Shown one piece after another: positions 50,190 through 63,745 of a stretch of DNA of 64,000 nt. Origin of the DNA: Nemopilema nomurai (lineage: Eukaryota; Cnidaria; Scyphozoa; Rhizostomeae; Rhizostomatidae). The DNA lies in the NCBI GenBank assembly GCA_003864495.1, contig ML133403.1, forward strand, positions 628,714-692,713. The letters run 5' to 3'. How positions within the stretch are numbered: the first letter of the stretch is position 1; every line of letters begins with the position of its first letter. Below the pieces are notes generated by a model. The model ran no database searches. It was not told the DNA's origin and saw only the letters and a list, made by a program, of their open reading frames with translations. Made by a program: the position numbers and the translations under genes.

Positions 50190-51995
50190 ACGAGACTAGC
50201 ATGAAAACGAGGCTACGATGAAAAAAAGGCTATGACATAAACGAGGCTAGAACTTTTAGCACAAAAACAAGGCTAGCATGGAAGCAAGGCTACGAAAAAA
50301 CGAGGCTAAGGCTTTTAGCACAAAAACGAGGCTTCCGTGGAAACGAGGCTAGGACGAAAACGAGGCTAGGCTTTTAGCACCTAAACGAGGCTAGCTGGGA
50401 AACAAAACTAGGAGGAGAACAAGGCTAGGGCTTTAATACCAAAACGAGGCTTGCTTGGAAACGAGGCTAGGACGTAAGAACCTAGGGCTTTTAGCAACAA
50501 AACGAGGTTAGCATTGAAACGAGGCTAAGGCTTTTAGCACCAAAACGAGGCTAGCACGGAGACGATGCTACGAGGAAAACGAGGCTATTACATAAACTTG
50601 CTAGAACTTTTAGCACCTTAACAAGGCTAGCATCTAAAAGAGAGTAGGATGAAAACGAGGCTAAGGCTTTCACCATCTAAACGAGGTTAGCATGGAAACG
50701 AGGCTAAGGCTTTTAGCACCAAAACGAGGCTAGCACGAAGACGATGCTACGATGAAAACGAGGCTATTACATAACTAGGGTAGAGCTTTTAGCACCTTAA
50801 CAAGGGTAGCATCTAAAAGAGGCTAGGATGAAAACGAGGCTAGGGCTTTCACCATCTAAACGAGGTTAGCATGGAAAGGAGGCTAAGGCTTTTAGCACCA
50901 AAACGAGGCTAGCACGGAGACGATGCTACGATGAAAACGAGGCTATTACATAAACGAGGCTAGAGCTTTTAGCACCTTAACGAGGCTAGCATGGAAAAGA
51001 GGCTAGGACGAAAACGAGGCTAGGTCTTTCAGCATCTAAACGAGGCTAGCATGGAAACGAGGCTAGGGCTTTTAGACCCAAAACGAGGCTAGCACGAAAA
51101 CGAGGCTAGCATGGAAACGAGGCTAGGACGAAAAAGAGGCTAGGCATTTAGAACCAAAACGAGGCTTCCGTAGAAACGAGGCTAGCATGGAAACGAGGCT
51201 AGGAAGAAAACGAGGCTAGCATGGAAACGAGGCTTGGACGAAAACAAGGCTAGCATGGAAACGAGGCTAGGACGAAAAAGAGGCTAGGGCTTTAAGAACC
51301 AAAACGAGACTAGTATGAAAACGAGGCTACGATGAAAACGAGGCTATGACATAAACGAGGCTTGAACTTTTAGCACCTTAACGAGGCTAGCATGGAAAAA
51401 GGCTATGACGAAAACGAGGCTAGGAAGAAAACGGGGCTAGGGCTTTAATACCAAAACTTGGCTTGCTTGGAAACGAGGCTAGGACGTAAGAGCCTAGGGC
51501 TTTTAGCACCAAAACGAGGCTAGGACAAAAACGAGGCTAGCATGGAAACGAGGCTAGGACAAAAAAGAGGCTAGGGCTTTAGCACCAAAACGAGGCTTCA
51601 ATGGAATCGAGGCTAGCATGGAAACGGGGCTAGGAGGAAAACGAGGCTAGCATGGAAACGAGGCTTGGACGAAAACAAGGCTAGCATGGAAACGAAGCTA
51701 GGACGAAGAAGAGGCTAGGGCTTTTAGAACCAAAACGAGGTTAGCATGGAAACGAGGCTAAGGCTTTTAGCACCAAAACGAGGCTAGCACGGAGACGGTG
51801 CTACGATGAAAACGAGGCTATTACATAAAAGAGGGTAGAGCTTTTAGCACCTTAACGAGGCTAGCATGGAAAAGAGGCTAGGACGAAAACGAGGCTAGGG
51901 TTTTCAGCATCTAAACGAAGCTAGCATGGAAATGAGGCTAGACCTTTTAGCACCAAAACGAGGCAAGGACGGAAACGAGGCTAGAAAGAAAACGA
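50190..51995 (+). repeat. Higher-order repeat F, copy 2
   Basis: This is the second copy of 46951-48695, about 3.2-3.3 kb away. It retains the CACGGAGACGGTGC module region that copy 1 has lost. The pair differs by scattered substitutions and homopolymer-length changes. Nothing other than modules is present. Confidence 0.82.
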
Positions 51996-53880
51996 GGCTA
52001 GCATAGAAACGAGGCTAGGACAAAACGAGGCTAGGCTTTAATACCAAAACATGGCTTGCTTGGAAACGAGGCTAGGAGGAAGACAAAGCAAGAGGTTTTA
52101 GCACCTAAACAAGGCTAGCATGGAAACGAGGCTAAGGCTTTAAGCACCAAAACGAGGCTAGCACGGAGACGATGCTACGATGAAAACGAGGCTATTACAT
52201 AAACGAGGCTAGAGCTTTTAACACCTTAACGAGGCTAGCATGGAAACGAGGCTAGGACGAAAACGAGGCTAGCGTGGAAACGAGGCTAGGACGAAAAAGA
52301 GGCTATGGCTTTTAGAACCAAAACGAGACTAGTATGAAAACGAGGTTACGATGAAAACGAGGCTATGACATAAACGAGGCTATAACTTTTAGCACCTTAA
52401 CGAGGCTAGCATGGAAAAGAGGCTAGGACGAAAACGAGGCTAGGTCTTTCAGCATCTAAACGAGGCTAGCATGGTAACGAGGCTAGGGCTTTTAGCAACA
52501 AAACGAGGCTAGCACAAAAACGAGGCTAGCATGGAAACGAGGCTAGGACGAAAAAGAGGCTAGGGCTTTTAAAACCAAAACGAGACTAGTATGAAAACGA
52601 GGCTACGATGAAAACGAGGCTATGACATAAACGAGGCTAGAACTTTTAGCACCTTAACGAGGCTAGCATGGAAAAGAGGCTAGGACGGAAACGAGGCTAG
52701 GGCTTTAAAACCAAAACGTGGCTTGCTTGGAAACGAGGCTAGGACGTAAGAGCCCAGGGCTTTTAGCACCAAAACGAGGCTAGGACGAAAACGAGGCTAG
52801 GTCTTTCAGCATCTAAACGAGGCTAGCATGGTAACGAGGCTAGGGCTTTTAGCACCAAAACGAGGCTAGCACGAAAACGAGGCTAGCACGAAAACGAGGC
52901 TATCATGGAAACGAGGCTAGGACGAAAAATAGGCTAGGGCTTTTAGAACCAAAACGAGACTAGTATGAAAACGAGGTTACGATGAAAAGGAGGCTATGAC
53001 ATAAACGAGGCTATAACTTTTAGCACCTTAACGAGGCTAGCATGGAAAAGAGGCTAGGACGAAAATGAGGCTAGGTCTTTCAGCATCTAAACGAGGCTAG
53101 CATGGTAACGAGGCTAGGGCTTTTAGCACCAAAACGAGGCTAGCACAAAAACGAGGCTAGCATGGAAACGAGGCTAGGACGAAAAAGAGGCTAGGGCTTT
53201 TAAAACCAAAACGAGACTAGTATGAAAACGAGGCTACGATGAAAACGAAGCTATGACATAAACGAGGCTAGAACTTTTAGCACCTTAACGAGGCTTCCGT
53301 GGAAACGAGGCTAGGACGAAAACGAGGCTAGGGCTTTTAGCACCTAAACGAGGCTAGCTGGGAAACAAAGCTAGGAGGAGAACAAGGCTAGGGCTTTGAT
53401 ACCAAAACGAGGCTTGCTTGGAAACGAGGCTAGGACGTAAGAACCTAGGGCTTTTAGCAACAAAACGAGGTTAGCATGGAAACGAGGCTAAGGCTTTTAG
53501 CACCAAAACGAGGCTAGCACGGAGACGATGCTACGATGAAAACGAGGCTATTACATAAACGAGGCTAGAGCTTTTAACACCTTAACGAGGCTAGCATGGA
53601 AACGAGGCTAGGACGAAAACGAGGCTAGCGTGGAAACGAGGCTAGGACGAAAAAGAGGCTAGGGCTTTTAGAACCAAAACGAGACTAGTATGAAAACGAG
53701 GCTACGATGAAAACGAGGCTATTACATAAACTAGGGTAGAGCTTTTAGCACCTTAACGAGGCTAGCATTGAAAAGAGGCTAGGACGAAAACGAGGCTAGG
53801 TCTTTCAGCATCTAAACGAGGCTAGCATGGTAACGAGGCTAGGGCTTTTAGACCCAAAACGAGGCTAGCACGAAAACGAG
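51996..53880 (+). repeat. Distant copy of the 2.65-4.53 kb block
   Basis: Anchors at 52041 and 53851 correspond to 2689 and 4499, both at an offset of exactly 49,352, so there is no net insertion or deletion across 1.8 kb. The same module order also occurs at 182-1860. This is one of two left-edge blocks that reappear near the right end in the same order. Confidence 0.84.
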
Positions 53881-54715
53881 GCTAGCATGGAAACGAGGCT
53901 AGGACGAAAACGAGGCTAGGGCTTTAAAACCAAAACGTGGCTTGCTTGGAAACGAGGCTAGGACGTAAGAGCCCAGGGCTTTTAGCACCAAAAAGAGGCT
54001 AGGACAAAAACGAGGCTAGCATGGAAACGAGGCTAGGACAAAAAAGGCTAGGGCTTTAGCATCAAAACGAGGCTTCCATGGAATCGAGGCTGGGACGAAA
54101 AAATGGCTAGGGCTTTTAGAACCAAAACGAGACTAGGATGAAAACGAGGCTACGATGAAAACGAAGCTATGACATAAACGAGGCTAGGGCTTTCAGCATC
54201 TAAACGAGGCTAGCATTGAAACGAGGCTAGGGCTTTTAGAACCAAAACGAGGCTTCCGTAGAAACGAGGCTAGCATGGAAACAAGACTAGGGAGGACAAC
54301 GAGGCTATGACATAAACGAGGCTAGAACTTTTAGCACCTTAACGAGGCTAGCATAGAAACGAGGCTAGGACAAAAACGAGGCTAGGGCTTTAATACCAAA
54401 ACATGGCTTGCTTGGAAACGAGGCTAGGAGGAAGACAAAGCAAGAGCTTTTAGAATCTTAACAAGGCTAGCATGGAAACGAGGCTAAGGCTTTTAGCACC
54501 AAAACGAGGCTAGCACGGAGACGATGCTACGATGAAAACGAGGCTATTACATAAACGAGTCTAGAGCTTTTAACACCTTAACGAGGCTAGCATGGAAACG
54601 AGTCTAGGACGAAAACGAGGCTAGCGTGGAAACGAGGCTAGGACGAAAAAGAGGCTAGGGCTTTTAGAACCAAAACGAGACTAGTATGAAAACGAGGCTA
54701 CGATGAAAACGAGGC
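53155..54715 (+). repeat. Higher-order repeat G, copy 1
   Basis: This block is repeated at about 62165-63745; an anchor at 53921 matches 62948 (offset 9027). Shared private variants include GAAACAAGACTAGG (54275 and 63302, with one extra G here) and GACTAGGATGAAAACG. It overlaps the distant copy listed for 51996-53880, since the two relationships were read independently. Confidence 0.82.
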
Positions 54716-56339
54716 TATGACATAAACGAGGCTAGAGCTTTTAGCACCTTAACGAGGCTAGCATGGAAAAGAGGCTAGGACGAAAACGAGGCTAGGTCTT
54801 TCAGCATCTAAACGAGGCTAGCATGGTAACGAGGCTAGGGCTTTTAGCACCAAAACGAGGCTAGCACGAAAACGAGGCTAGCACGAAAACGAGGCTAGCA
54901 TGGAAACGAGGCTAGGACGAAAAAGAGGCTAGGGCTTTTAGAACCAAAACGAGACTAGTATGAAAACGAGGCTAGGATGAAAACGAGGCTATGACATAAA
55001 CGAGGCTAGAACTTTTAGCACTTTAATGAGCCTAGCATGGAAAAGAGGCTAGGACGAAAACGAGGCTAGGTCTTTCAGCATCTAAACGAGGCTAGCATGG
55101 TAACGAGGCTAGGGCTTTTAGCACCAAACCGAGGCTAGCACGAAAACGAGGCTAGCACGAAAACGAGGCTAGCATGGAAACGAGGCTAGGACGAAAAATA
55201 GGCTAGGGCTTTTAGAACCAAAACGAGACTCGTATGAAAACGAGGCTAGGATGAAAACGAGGCTATGACATAAACGAGGCTAGAACTTTTAGCACTTTAA
55301 TGAGCCTAGCATGGAAAAGAGGCTATGATGAAAACGAGGCTAGGGCTTTATTACCAAAACGTTGCTTGCTTGGAAACGAGGCTAGGACGTAAGAGCCTAG
55401 GGCTTTTAGCACCAAAACGAGGCTAGGACAAAAACGAGGCTAGCATGGAAACGAGGCTAGGACAAAAAAGAGGCTAGGGCTTTAGCACCAAAACGAGGCT
55501 TCAATGGAATCGAGGCTAGCATGGAAACGGGGCTAGGAGGAAAACGAGGCTAGCATGGAAACGAGGCTTGGACGAAAACAAGGCTAGCATGGAAACGAAG
55601 CTAGGACGAAGAAGAGGCTAGGGCTTTTAGAACCAAAACGAGGTTAGCATGGAAACGAGGCTAAGGCTTTTAGCACCAAAACGAGGCTAGCACGGAGACG
55701 ATGCTACGATGAAAACGAGGCTATTACATAAACGAGGGTAGAGCTTTTAGCACCTTAACGAGGCTAGCATGGAAAAGAGGCTAGGACGAAAACGAGGCTA
55801 GGGTTTTCAGCACCTAAACGAAGCTAGCATGGAAATGAGGCTAGACCTTTTAGCACGAAAACGAGGCAAGGACGGAAACGAGGCTAGAAAGAAAACGAGG
55901 CTAGCATGGAAACGAGGCTAGGACAAAAAAGAGGCTAGGGCTTTTAGCACCAAAACGAGGCAAGCACAGAAACGAGGCTAGGACGAAAGCGAGGCTATTA
56001 CATAAACGAGGGTAGAGCTTTTAGCACCTTAACGAGGCTAGCATGGAAAAGAGGCTAGGACGAAAACGAGGCTAGGTCTTTTAGCATCTAAACGAGGCTA
56101 GCATGGAAACGAGGCTAGGGCTTTTAGCACCAAAACGAGGCTAGCATGGAAACGAGGCTTGGACGAAAACAAGGCTAGCATGGAAACGAGGCTAGGACGA
56201 AAAAGAGGCTAGGGCTTTGAGAACCAAAACGAGGTTAGCATGGAAACGAGGCTAAGGCTTTTAGCACCAAAACGAGGCTAGCAAGGAGACGATGCTACGA
56301 TGAAAACGAGGCTATTACATAAACGAGGGTAGTGCTTTT
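54716..56339 (+). repeat. Linking array segment
   Basis: This stretch combines B-type order (54716-55340), the TTCAATGGAATCG/AACGGGG sub-unit (55498-55535) and the GAAGCTAGCATGGAAATGAGG and AGGCAAGCACAG markers (55815-55970). No gene is visible. Confidence 0.76.
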
Positions 56340-59300
56340 AGCACCTTAACGAGGCTAGCATGGAAAAGAGGCTAGGACGAAAACGAGGCTAGGTCTTTCA
56401 GCATCTAAACGAGGCTAGCATGGGAACGAGACTAGGACGAAAACGAGGCTAGCTTGGAAACGAGGCTAGGACGAAGAAGAGGCTAGGGCTTTTAGAACCA
56501 AAACGAGACTAGTATGAAAACGAGGCTACGATGAAAACGAGGCTATGACATAAACGAGGCTAGAACTTTTAGCACCTTAACGAGGCTAGCATGGAAAAGA
56601 GGCTAGGACTAAAACGAGGCTAGGGCTTTAAAACCAAAACGTGGCTTGCTTGGAAACGAGGCTAGGACGTAAGAGCCCAGGGCTTTTAGCACCAAAACGA
56701 GGCTAGGACAAAAACGAGGCTAGCATGGAAACGAGGCTAGGACAAAAAAGGCTAGGGCTTTAGCATCAAAACGAGGCTTCCATGGAATCGAGGCTGGGAC
56801 GAAAAAATGGCTAGGGCTTTTAGAACCAAAACGAGACTAGCATGAAAACGAGGCTACGATGAAAACGAAGCTATGACATAAACGAGGCTAGGGCTTTCAG
56901 CATCTAAACGAGGCTAGCATGGAAACGAGGCTAGGGCTTTTAGAACCAAAACGAGGCTTCCGTAGAAACGAGGCTAGCATGGAAACGAGGCTAGGAGGAC
57001 AACGAGGCTATGACATAAACGAGATTAGAACTTTTAGCACCTTAACGAGGCTAGCATGGAAACGAGGCTAGAAAAAAAAGAGGCTAGGGCTTTAAGCACA
57101 AAAAAGAGGCTTCCGTAGAAACGAGGCTAGCATGGAAACGAGGCTAGGAGGTAAACGAAACTAGCATGGAAACGAGGCTTGGACGAAAACAAGGCTAGCA
57201 TGGAAACGAGGCTAGGACGAAAAAGAGGCTAGGGCTTTGAGAACCAAAACGAGGTTAGCATGGAAACGAGGCTAAGGCTTTTAGCACCAAAACGAGGCTA
57301 GCAAGGAGACGATGCTACGATGAAAACGAGGCTATTACATAAACGAGGGTAGTGCTTTTAGCACCTTAACGAGGCTAGCATGGAAAAGAGGCTAGGACGA
57401 AAACGAGGCTAGGTCTTTCAGCATCTAAACGAGGCTAGCATGGGAACGAGGCTAGGACGAAAACGAGGCTAGCTTGGAAACGAGGCTAGGACGAAAAAGA
57501 GGCTAGGGCTTTTAGAACCAAAACGAGACTAGTATGAAAACGAGGCTACGATGAAAACGAGGCTATGACATAAACGAGGCTAGAACTTTTAGCACCTTAA
57601 CGAGGCTAGCATGGAAAAGAGGCTAGGACGAAAACGAGGCTAGGGCTTTAAAACCAAAACGTGGCTTGCTTGGAAACGAGGCTAGGACGTAAGAGCCCAG
57701 GGCTTTTAGCACCAAAACGAGGCTAGGACAAAAACGAGGCTAGCATGGAAACGAGGCTAGGACAAAAAAAGGCTAGGGCTTTAGCATCAAAACGAGGCTT
57801 CCATGGAATCGAGGCTGGGACGAAAAAATGGCTAGGGCTTTTAGAACCAAAACGAGACTAGCATGAAAACGAGGCTACGATGAAAACGAAGCTATGACAT
57901 AAACGAGGCTAGGGCTTTCAGCATCTAAACGAGGCTAGCATGGAAACGAGGCTAGGTCTTTTAGAACCAAAACGAGGCTTCCGTAGAAACGAGGCTAGCA
58001 TGGAAACGAGGCTAGGAGGACAACGAGGCTATGACATAAACTAGGCTAGAACTTTTAGCACCTTAACGAGGCTAGCATAGAAACGAGGCTAGGACAAAAA
58101 CGAGGCTAGGGCTTTAATACCAAAACATGGCTTGCTTGGAAACGAGGCTAGGAGGAAGACAAAGCAAGAGCTTTTAGCACCTAAACAAGGCTAGCATGGA
58201 AACGAGGCTAAGGCTTTTAGCACCAAAACGAGGCTAGAACTGAGACGTTGCTACGATGAAAACGAGGCTATTACATAAACGAGGCTAGAGCTTTTAACAC
58301 CTTAACGAGGCTAGCATGGAAACGAGGCTAGGACGAAAACGAGGCTAGCGTGGAAACGAGGCTAGGACAAAAAAGAGGCTAGGGCTTTTAGAACCAAAAC
58401 GAGACTAGTATGAAAACGAGGCTACGATGAAAACGAGGCTATGACATAAACGAGGCTAGAACTTTTAGCACCTTAACGAGGCTAGCATGGAAAAGAGGCT
58501 AGGACGAAAACGAGGCTAGGTCTTTCAGCATCTAAACGAGGCTAGCATGGTAACGAGGCTAGGGCTTTTAGCACCAAAACGAGGCTAGCACGAAAACGAG
58601 GCTAGCACGAAAACGAGGCTAGCATGGAAACGAGGCTAGGACGAAAAAGAGGCTAGGGCTTTTAGAACCAAAACGAGACTAGTATGAAAACGAGGCTAGG
58701 ATGAAAACGAGGCTATGACATAAACGAGGCTAGAACTTTTAGCACTTTAATGAGCCTAGCATGGAAAAGAGGCTAGGATGAAAACGAGGCTATGACATAA
58801 ATGAGGCTAGAACTTTTAGCACTTTAATGAGCCTAGCATGAAAAGAGGCTAGGACGAAAACGAGGCTAGGGCTTTATAACCAAAACGTGGCTTGCTTGGA
58901 AACGAGGCTAGTACGTAAGAGCCTTGGGCTTTTAGCACCAAAACGAGGCTAGGACAAAAACGAGACTAGTATGGAAACGAGGCTAGGAGAAAAAAAGGCT
59001 AGGGCTTTAGCATCAAAACGAGGCTTCCATGGAATCGAGGCTGGGACGAAAAAATGGCTAGGGCTTTTAGAACCAAAACGAGACTAGCATGAAAACGAGG
59101 CTACGATGAAAACGAAGCTATGACATAAACGAGGCTAGGGCTTTTAGCACCAAAAGGAGGCTAGCATGGAAACGAGGCTTGGACGAAAACAAGGCTAGCA
59201 TGGAAACGAGGCTAGAAAAAAAGAGGCTAGGGCTTTAAGCACAAAAAAGAGGCTTCCGTAGAAACGAGGCTAGCATGGAAACGAGGCTAGGAGGTAAACG

Positions 59301-60310
59301 AGGCTATCATGGAAACGAGGCTTGGACGAAAACAAGGATGGAAACGAGGCTAGGACGAAAAAGAGGCTAGGGCTTTGAGAACCAAAACGAGGTTAGCATG
59401 GAAACGAGACTAAGGCTATTAGCACCAAAACGAGGCTAGCACGGAGACGATGCTACGTTGAAAACGAGGCTATTACATAAACGAGGGTAGTGCTTTTAGC
59501 ACCTTAACGAGGCTAGCATGGAAAAGAGGCTAGGACGAAAACGAGGCTAGGTCTTTCAGCATCTAAACGAGGCTAGCATGGGAACGAGGCTAGGACTAAA
59601 ACGAGGCTAGCTTGGAAACGAGGCTAGGACGAAAAAGAGGCTAGGGCTTTTAGAACCAAAACGATACTAGTATGAAAACGAGACTACGATGAAAACAAGG
59701 CTATGACATAAACGAGGCTAGAACTTTTAGCACCTTAACGAGGCTAGCATGGAAAAGAGGCTAGGACGAAAACGAGGCTAGGGCTTTAAAACCAAAACGT
59801 GGCTTGCTTGGAAACGAGGCTAGGACGTAAGAGCCCAGGGCTTTTAGCACCAAAAAGAGGCTAGGACAAAAACGAGGCTAGCATGGAAACGAGGCTAGGA
59901 CAAAAAAAGGCTAGGGCTTTAGCATCAAAACGAGGCTTCCATGGAATCGAGGCTGGGACGAAAAAATGGCTAGGGCTTTTAGAACCAAAACGAGACTAGC
60001 ATGAAAACGAGGCTACGATGAAAACGAAGCTATGACATAAACGAGGCTAGGGCTTTCAGCATCTAAACGAGGCTAGCATGGAAACGAGGCTAGGGCTTTT
60101 AGAACCAAAACGAGGCTTCCGTAGAAACGAGGCTAGCATGGAAACGAGGCTAGGAGGACAACGAGGCTATGACATAAACGAGGCTAGAACTTTTAGCACC
60201 TTAACGAGGCTAGCATAGAAACGAGGCTAGGACAAAAACGAGGCTAGGGCTTTAATACCAAAACATGGCTTGCTTGGAAACGAGGCTAGGAGGAAGACAA
60301 AGCAAGAGCT
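56340..60310 (+). repeat. Distant copy of 4.68-9.77 kb without the LINE
   Basis: The module order and private variants of 4681-9770 are repeated here, about 50.5 kb to the right after the LINE (7701 to 58237; 7265 to 57801) and about 51.7 kb before it (5421 to 57096). The difference of 1139 is close to the length of the LINE less one missing 17-bp module. The target is intact at 57739-57750 (GCTAGCATGGAA). Shared rare variants include GGAGGTAAACGAAACTAGC, GAACTGAGACGTTGC and TTAATGAGCCTAGC. Confidence 0.87.
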
Positions 60311-62164
60311 TTTAGCACCTAAACGAGGCTAGCTGGGAAACAAAGCTAGGAGGAGAACAAGGCTAGGGCTTTAATACCAAAACGAGGCTTGCTTGGAAAC
60401 GAGGCTAGGACGTAAGAACCTAGGGCTTTTAGCAACAAAACGAGGTTAGCATGGAAACAAGGCTAAGGCTTTTAGCACCAAAACGAGGCTAGCACGGAGA
60501 CGATGCTACGATGAAAACGATGCTATTACATAAACTAGGGTAGAGCTTTTAGCACCTTATTAAGGGTAGCATCTAAAAGAGGCTAGGATGAAAACGAGGC
60601 TGGGCTTTCACCATCTAAAAGAGGCTAGCATGGAAACGAGGCTAGGGCTTTTAGAACCAAAACGAGGCTTCCGTAGAAACGAGGCTAGCATGGAAACGAG
60701 GCTAGGAGGACAAAGAGGCTATGACATAAACGAGGCTAGAACTTTTGGCACCTTAACGAGGCTAGCATAGAAACGAGGCTAGGACAAAAACGAGGCTAGG
60801 GCCTTAATACCAAAACATGGCTTGCTTGGAAACGAGGCTAGGAGGAAGACAAAGCAAGAGCTTTTAGCACCTAAACAAGGCTAGCATGGAAACGAGGCTA
60901 AGGCTTTTAGCCCCAAAACGAGGCTAGCACGGAGACGATGCTACGATGAAAACGAGGCTATTACATAAACGAGGCTAGAGCTTTTAACACCTTAACAAGG
61001 CTAGCATGGAAACGAGGCTAGGACGAAAACGAGACTAGCGTGGAAACGAGGCTAGGACGAAAAAGAGGCTAGGGCTTTTAGAACCAAAACGAGACTAGTA
61101 TGAAAACGAGGCTACGATGAAAACGAGGCTATGACATAAACGAGGCTAGAACTTTTAGCACCTTAACAAGGCTAGCATGGAAAAGAGGCTAGGACGAAAA
61201 CGAGGCTAGGTCTTTCAGCATCTAAACGAGGCTAGCATGGTAACGAGGCTAGGTCTTTCAGCATCTAAACGAGGCTAGCATGGGAACGAGGCTAGGACGA
61301 AAACGAGGCTAGTATTGGAAACGAGGCTAGGACGAAAAAGAGGCTAGGAGTTTTAGAACCAAAACGAGACTAGTATGAAAACGAGGCTACGATGAAAACG
61401 AGGCTATGACATAAACGAGGCTAGAACTTTTAGCACCTTAACGAGGCTAGCATGGAAAAGAGGCTAGGACGAAAACGAGGCTAGGGCTTTAAAACCAAAA
61501 CGTGGCTTGCTTGGAAACGAGGCTAGGACGTAAGAGCCCAGGGCTTTTAGCACCAAAACGAGGCTAGGACGAAAACGAGGCTAGCATGGAAACGAGGCTA
61601 GGACAAAAAAGGCTAGGGCTTTAGCACCAAAACGAGGCTTCCATTGAATCGAGGCTGGGACGAAAAAATGGCTAGGGCTTTTAGAACCAAAACGAGACTA
61701 GCATGAAAACGAGGCTACGATGAAAACGAAGCTATGACATAAACGAGGCTAGGGCTCTCAGCATCTAAACGAGGCTAGCATGGAAACGAGGCTAGGGCTT
61801 TAAGAACCAAAACGAGGCTTCCGTAGAAACGAGGCTAGCATGGAAACGAGGCTAGGAGGACAACGAGACTATGACATAAACGAGGCTAGAACTTTTAGCA
61901 CCTTAACGAGGCTAGCATAGAAACGAGGCTAGGACAAAAACGAGGCTAGGGCTTTAATACCAAAACATGGCTTGCTTGGAAACGAGGCTAGGAGGAAGAC
62001 AAAGCAAGAGGTTTTAGCACCTAAACAAGGCTAGCATGGAAACGAGGCTAAGGCTTTTAGCACCAAAACGAGGCTAGCACGGAGACGATGCTACGATGAA
62101 AACGAGGCTATTACATAAACGAGGCTAGAGCTTTTAACACCTTAACGAGGCTAGCATGGAAACG
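60311..62164 (+). repeat. Copy of the 30.83-32.68 kb block
   Basis: The order from CACCTAAACGAGGCTAGC through AGGGTAGCATCTAAAAGAGG to CTAGTATTGG (61309) and GGGCTCTCAGCATC (61752) matches 30830-32680. The part from about 61140 also matches 1861-2507. Open frames here, such as a 60-codon one at 60588-60770, are translated satellite only. Confidence 0.8.
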
Positions 62165-63745
62165 AGGCTAGGACGAAAACGAGGCTAGCATGGAAACGAG
62201 GCTAGGACGAAAAAGAGGCTAGGGCTTTTAAAACCAAAACGAGACTAGTATGAAAACGAGGCTACGATGAAAACGAAGCTATGACATAAACGAGGCTAGA
62301 ACTTTTAGCACCTTAACGAGGCTTCCGTGGAAACGAGGCTAGGACGAAAACGAGGCTAGGGCTTTTAGCACCTAAACGAGGCTAGCTGGGAAACAAAGCT
62401 AGGAGGAGAACAAGGCTAGGGCTTTGATACCAAAACGAGGCTTGCTTGGAAACGAGGCTAGGACGTAAGAACCTAGGGCTTTTAGCAACAAAACGAGGTT
62501 AGCATGGAAACGAGGCTAAGGCTTTTAGCACCAAAACGAGGCTAGCACGGAGACGATGCTACGATGAAAACGAGGCTATTACATAAACGAGGCTAGAGCT
62601 TTTAACACCTTAACGAGGCTAGCATGGAAACGAGGCTAGGACGAAAACGAGGCTAGCGTGGAAACGAGGCTAGGACGAAAAAGAGGCTAGGGCTTTTAGA
62701 ACCAAAACGAGACTAGTATGAAAACGAGGCTACGATGAAAACGAGGCTATTACATAAACTAGGGTAGAGCTTTTAGCACCTTAACGAGGCTAGCATTGAA
62801 AAGAGGCTAGGACGAAAACGAGGCTAGGTCTTTCAGCATCTAAACGAGGCTAGCATGGTAACGAGGCTAGGCTTTTAGACCCAAAACGAGGCTAGCACGA
62901 AAACGAGGCTAGCATGGAAACGAGGCTAGGACGAAAACGAGGCTAGGGCTTTAAAACCAAAACGTGGCTTGCTTGGAAACGAGGCTAGGACGTAAGAGCC
63001 CAGGGCTTTTAGCACCAAAAAAGGCTAGGACAAAAACGAGGCTAGCATGGAAACGCTAGGACAAAAAAGGCTAGGGCTTTAGCATCAAAACGAGGCTTCC
63101 ATGGAATCGAGGCTGGGACGAAAAAATGGCTAGGGCTTTTAGAACCAAAACGAGACTAGGATGAAAACGAGGCTACGATGAAAACGAAGCTATGACATAA
63201 ACGAGGCTAGGGCTTTCAGCATCTAAACGAGGCTAGCATTGAAACGAGGCTAGGGCTTTTAGAACCAAAACGAGGCTTCCGTAGAAACGAGGCTAGCATG
63301 GAAACAAGACTAGGAGGACAACGAGGCTATGACATAAACGAGGCTAGAACTTTTAGCACCTTAACGAGGCTAGCATAGAAACGAGGCTAGGACAAAAACG
63401 AGGCTAGGGCTTTAATACCAAAACATGGCTTGCTTGGAAACGAGGCTAGGTGGAAGACAAAGCAAGAGCTTTTAGAATCTTAACAAGGCTAGCATGGAAA
63501 CGAGGCTAAGGCTTTTAGCACCAAAACGAGGCTAGCACGGAGACGATGCTACGATGAAAACGAGGCTATTACATAAACGAGTCTAGAGCTTTTAACACCT
63601 TAACGAGGCTAGCATGGAAACGAGTCTAGGACGAAAACGAGGCTAGCGTGGAAACGAGGCTAGGACGAAAAAGAGGCTAGGGCTTTTAGAACCAAAACGA
63701 GACTAGTATGAAAACGAGGCTACGATGAAAACGAGGCTATTACAT
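62165..63745 (+). repeat. Higher-order repeat G, copy 2
   Basis: This is the second copy of 53155-54715, about 9.03 kb away. It has several small losses, for example GGAAACGCTAGGAC at 63051 where a GAGG is missing. Satellite modules only. Confidence 0.82.

Noticed and set aside
60588..60770. Plus-strand 60-codon ORF containing METRLG repeats
   Set aside because: It is translated satellite modules in a place where frames happen to avoid TAG. Equivalent segments elsewhere are closed by stops.
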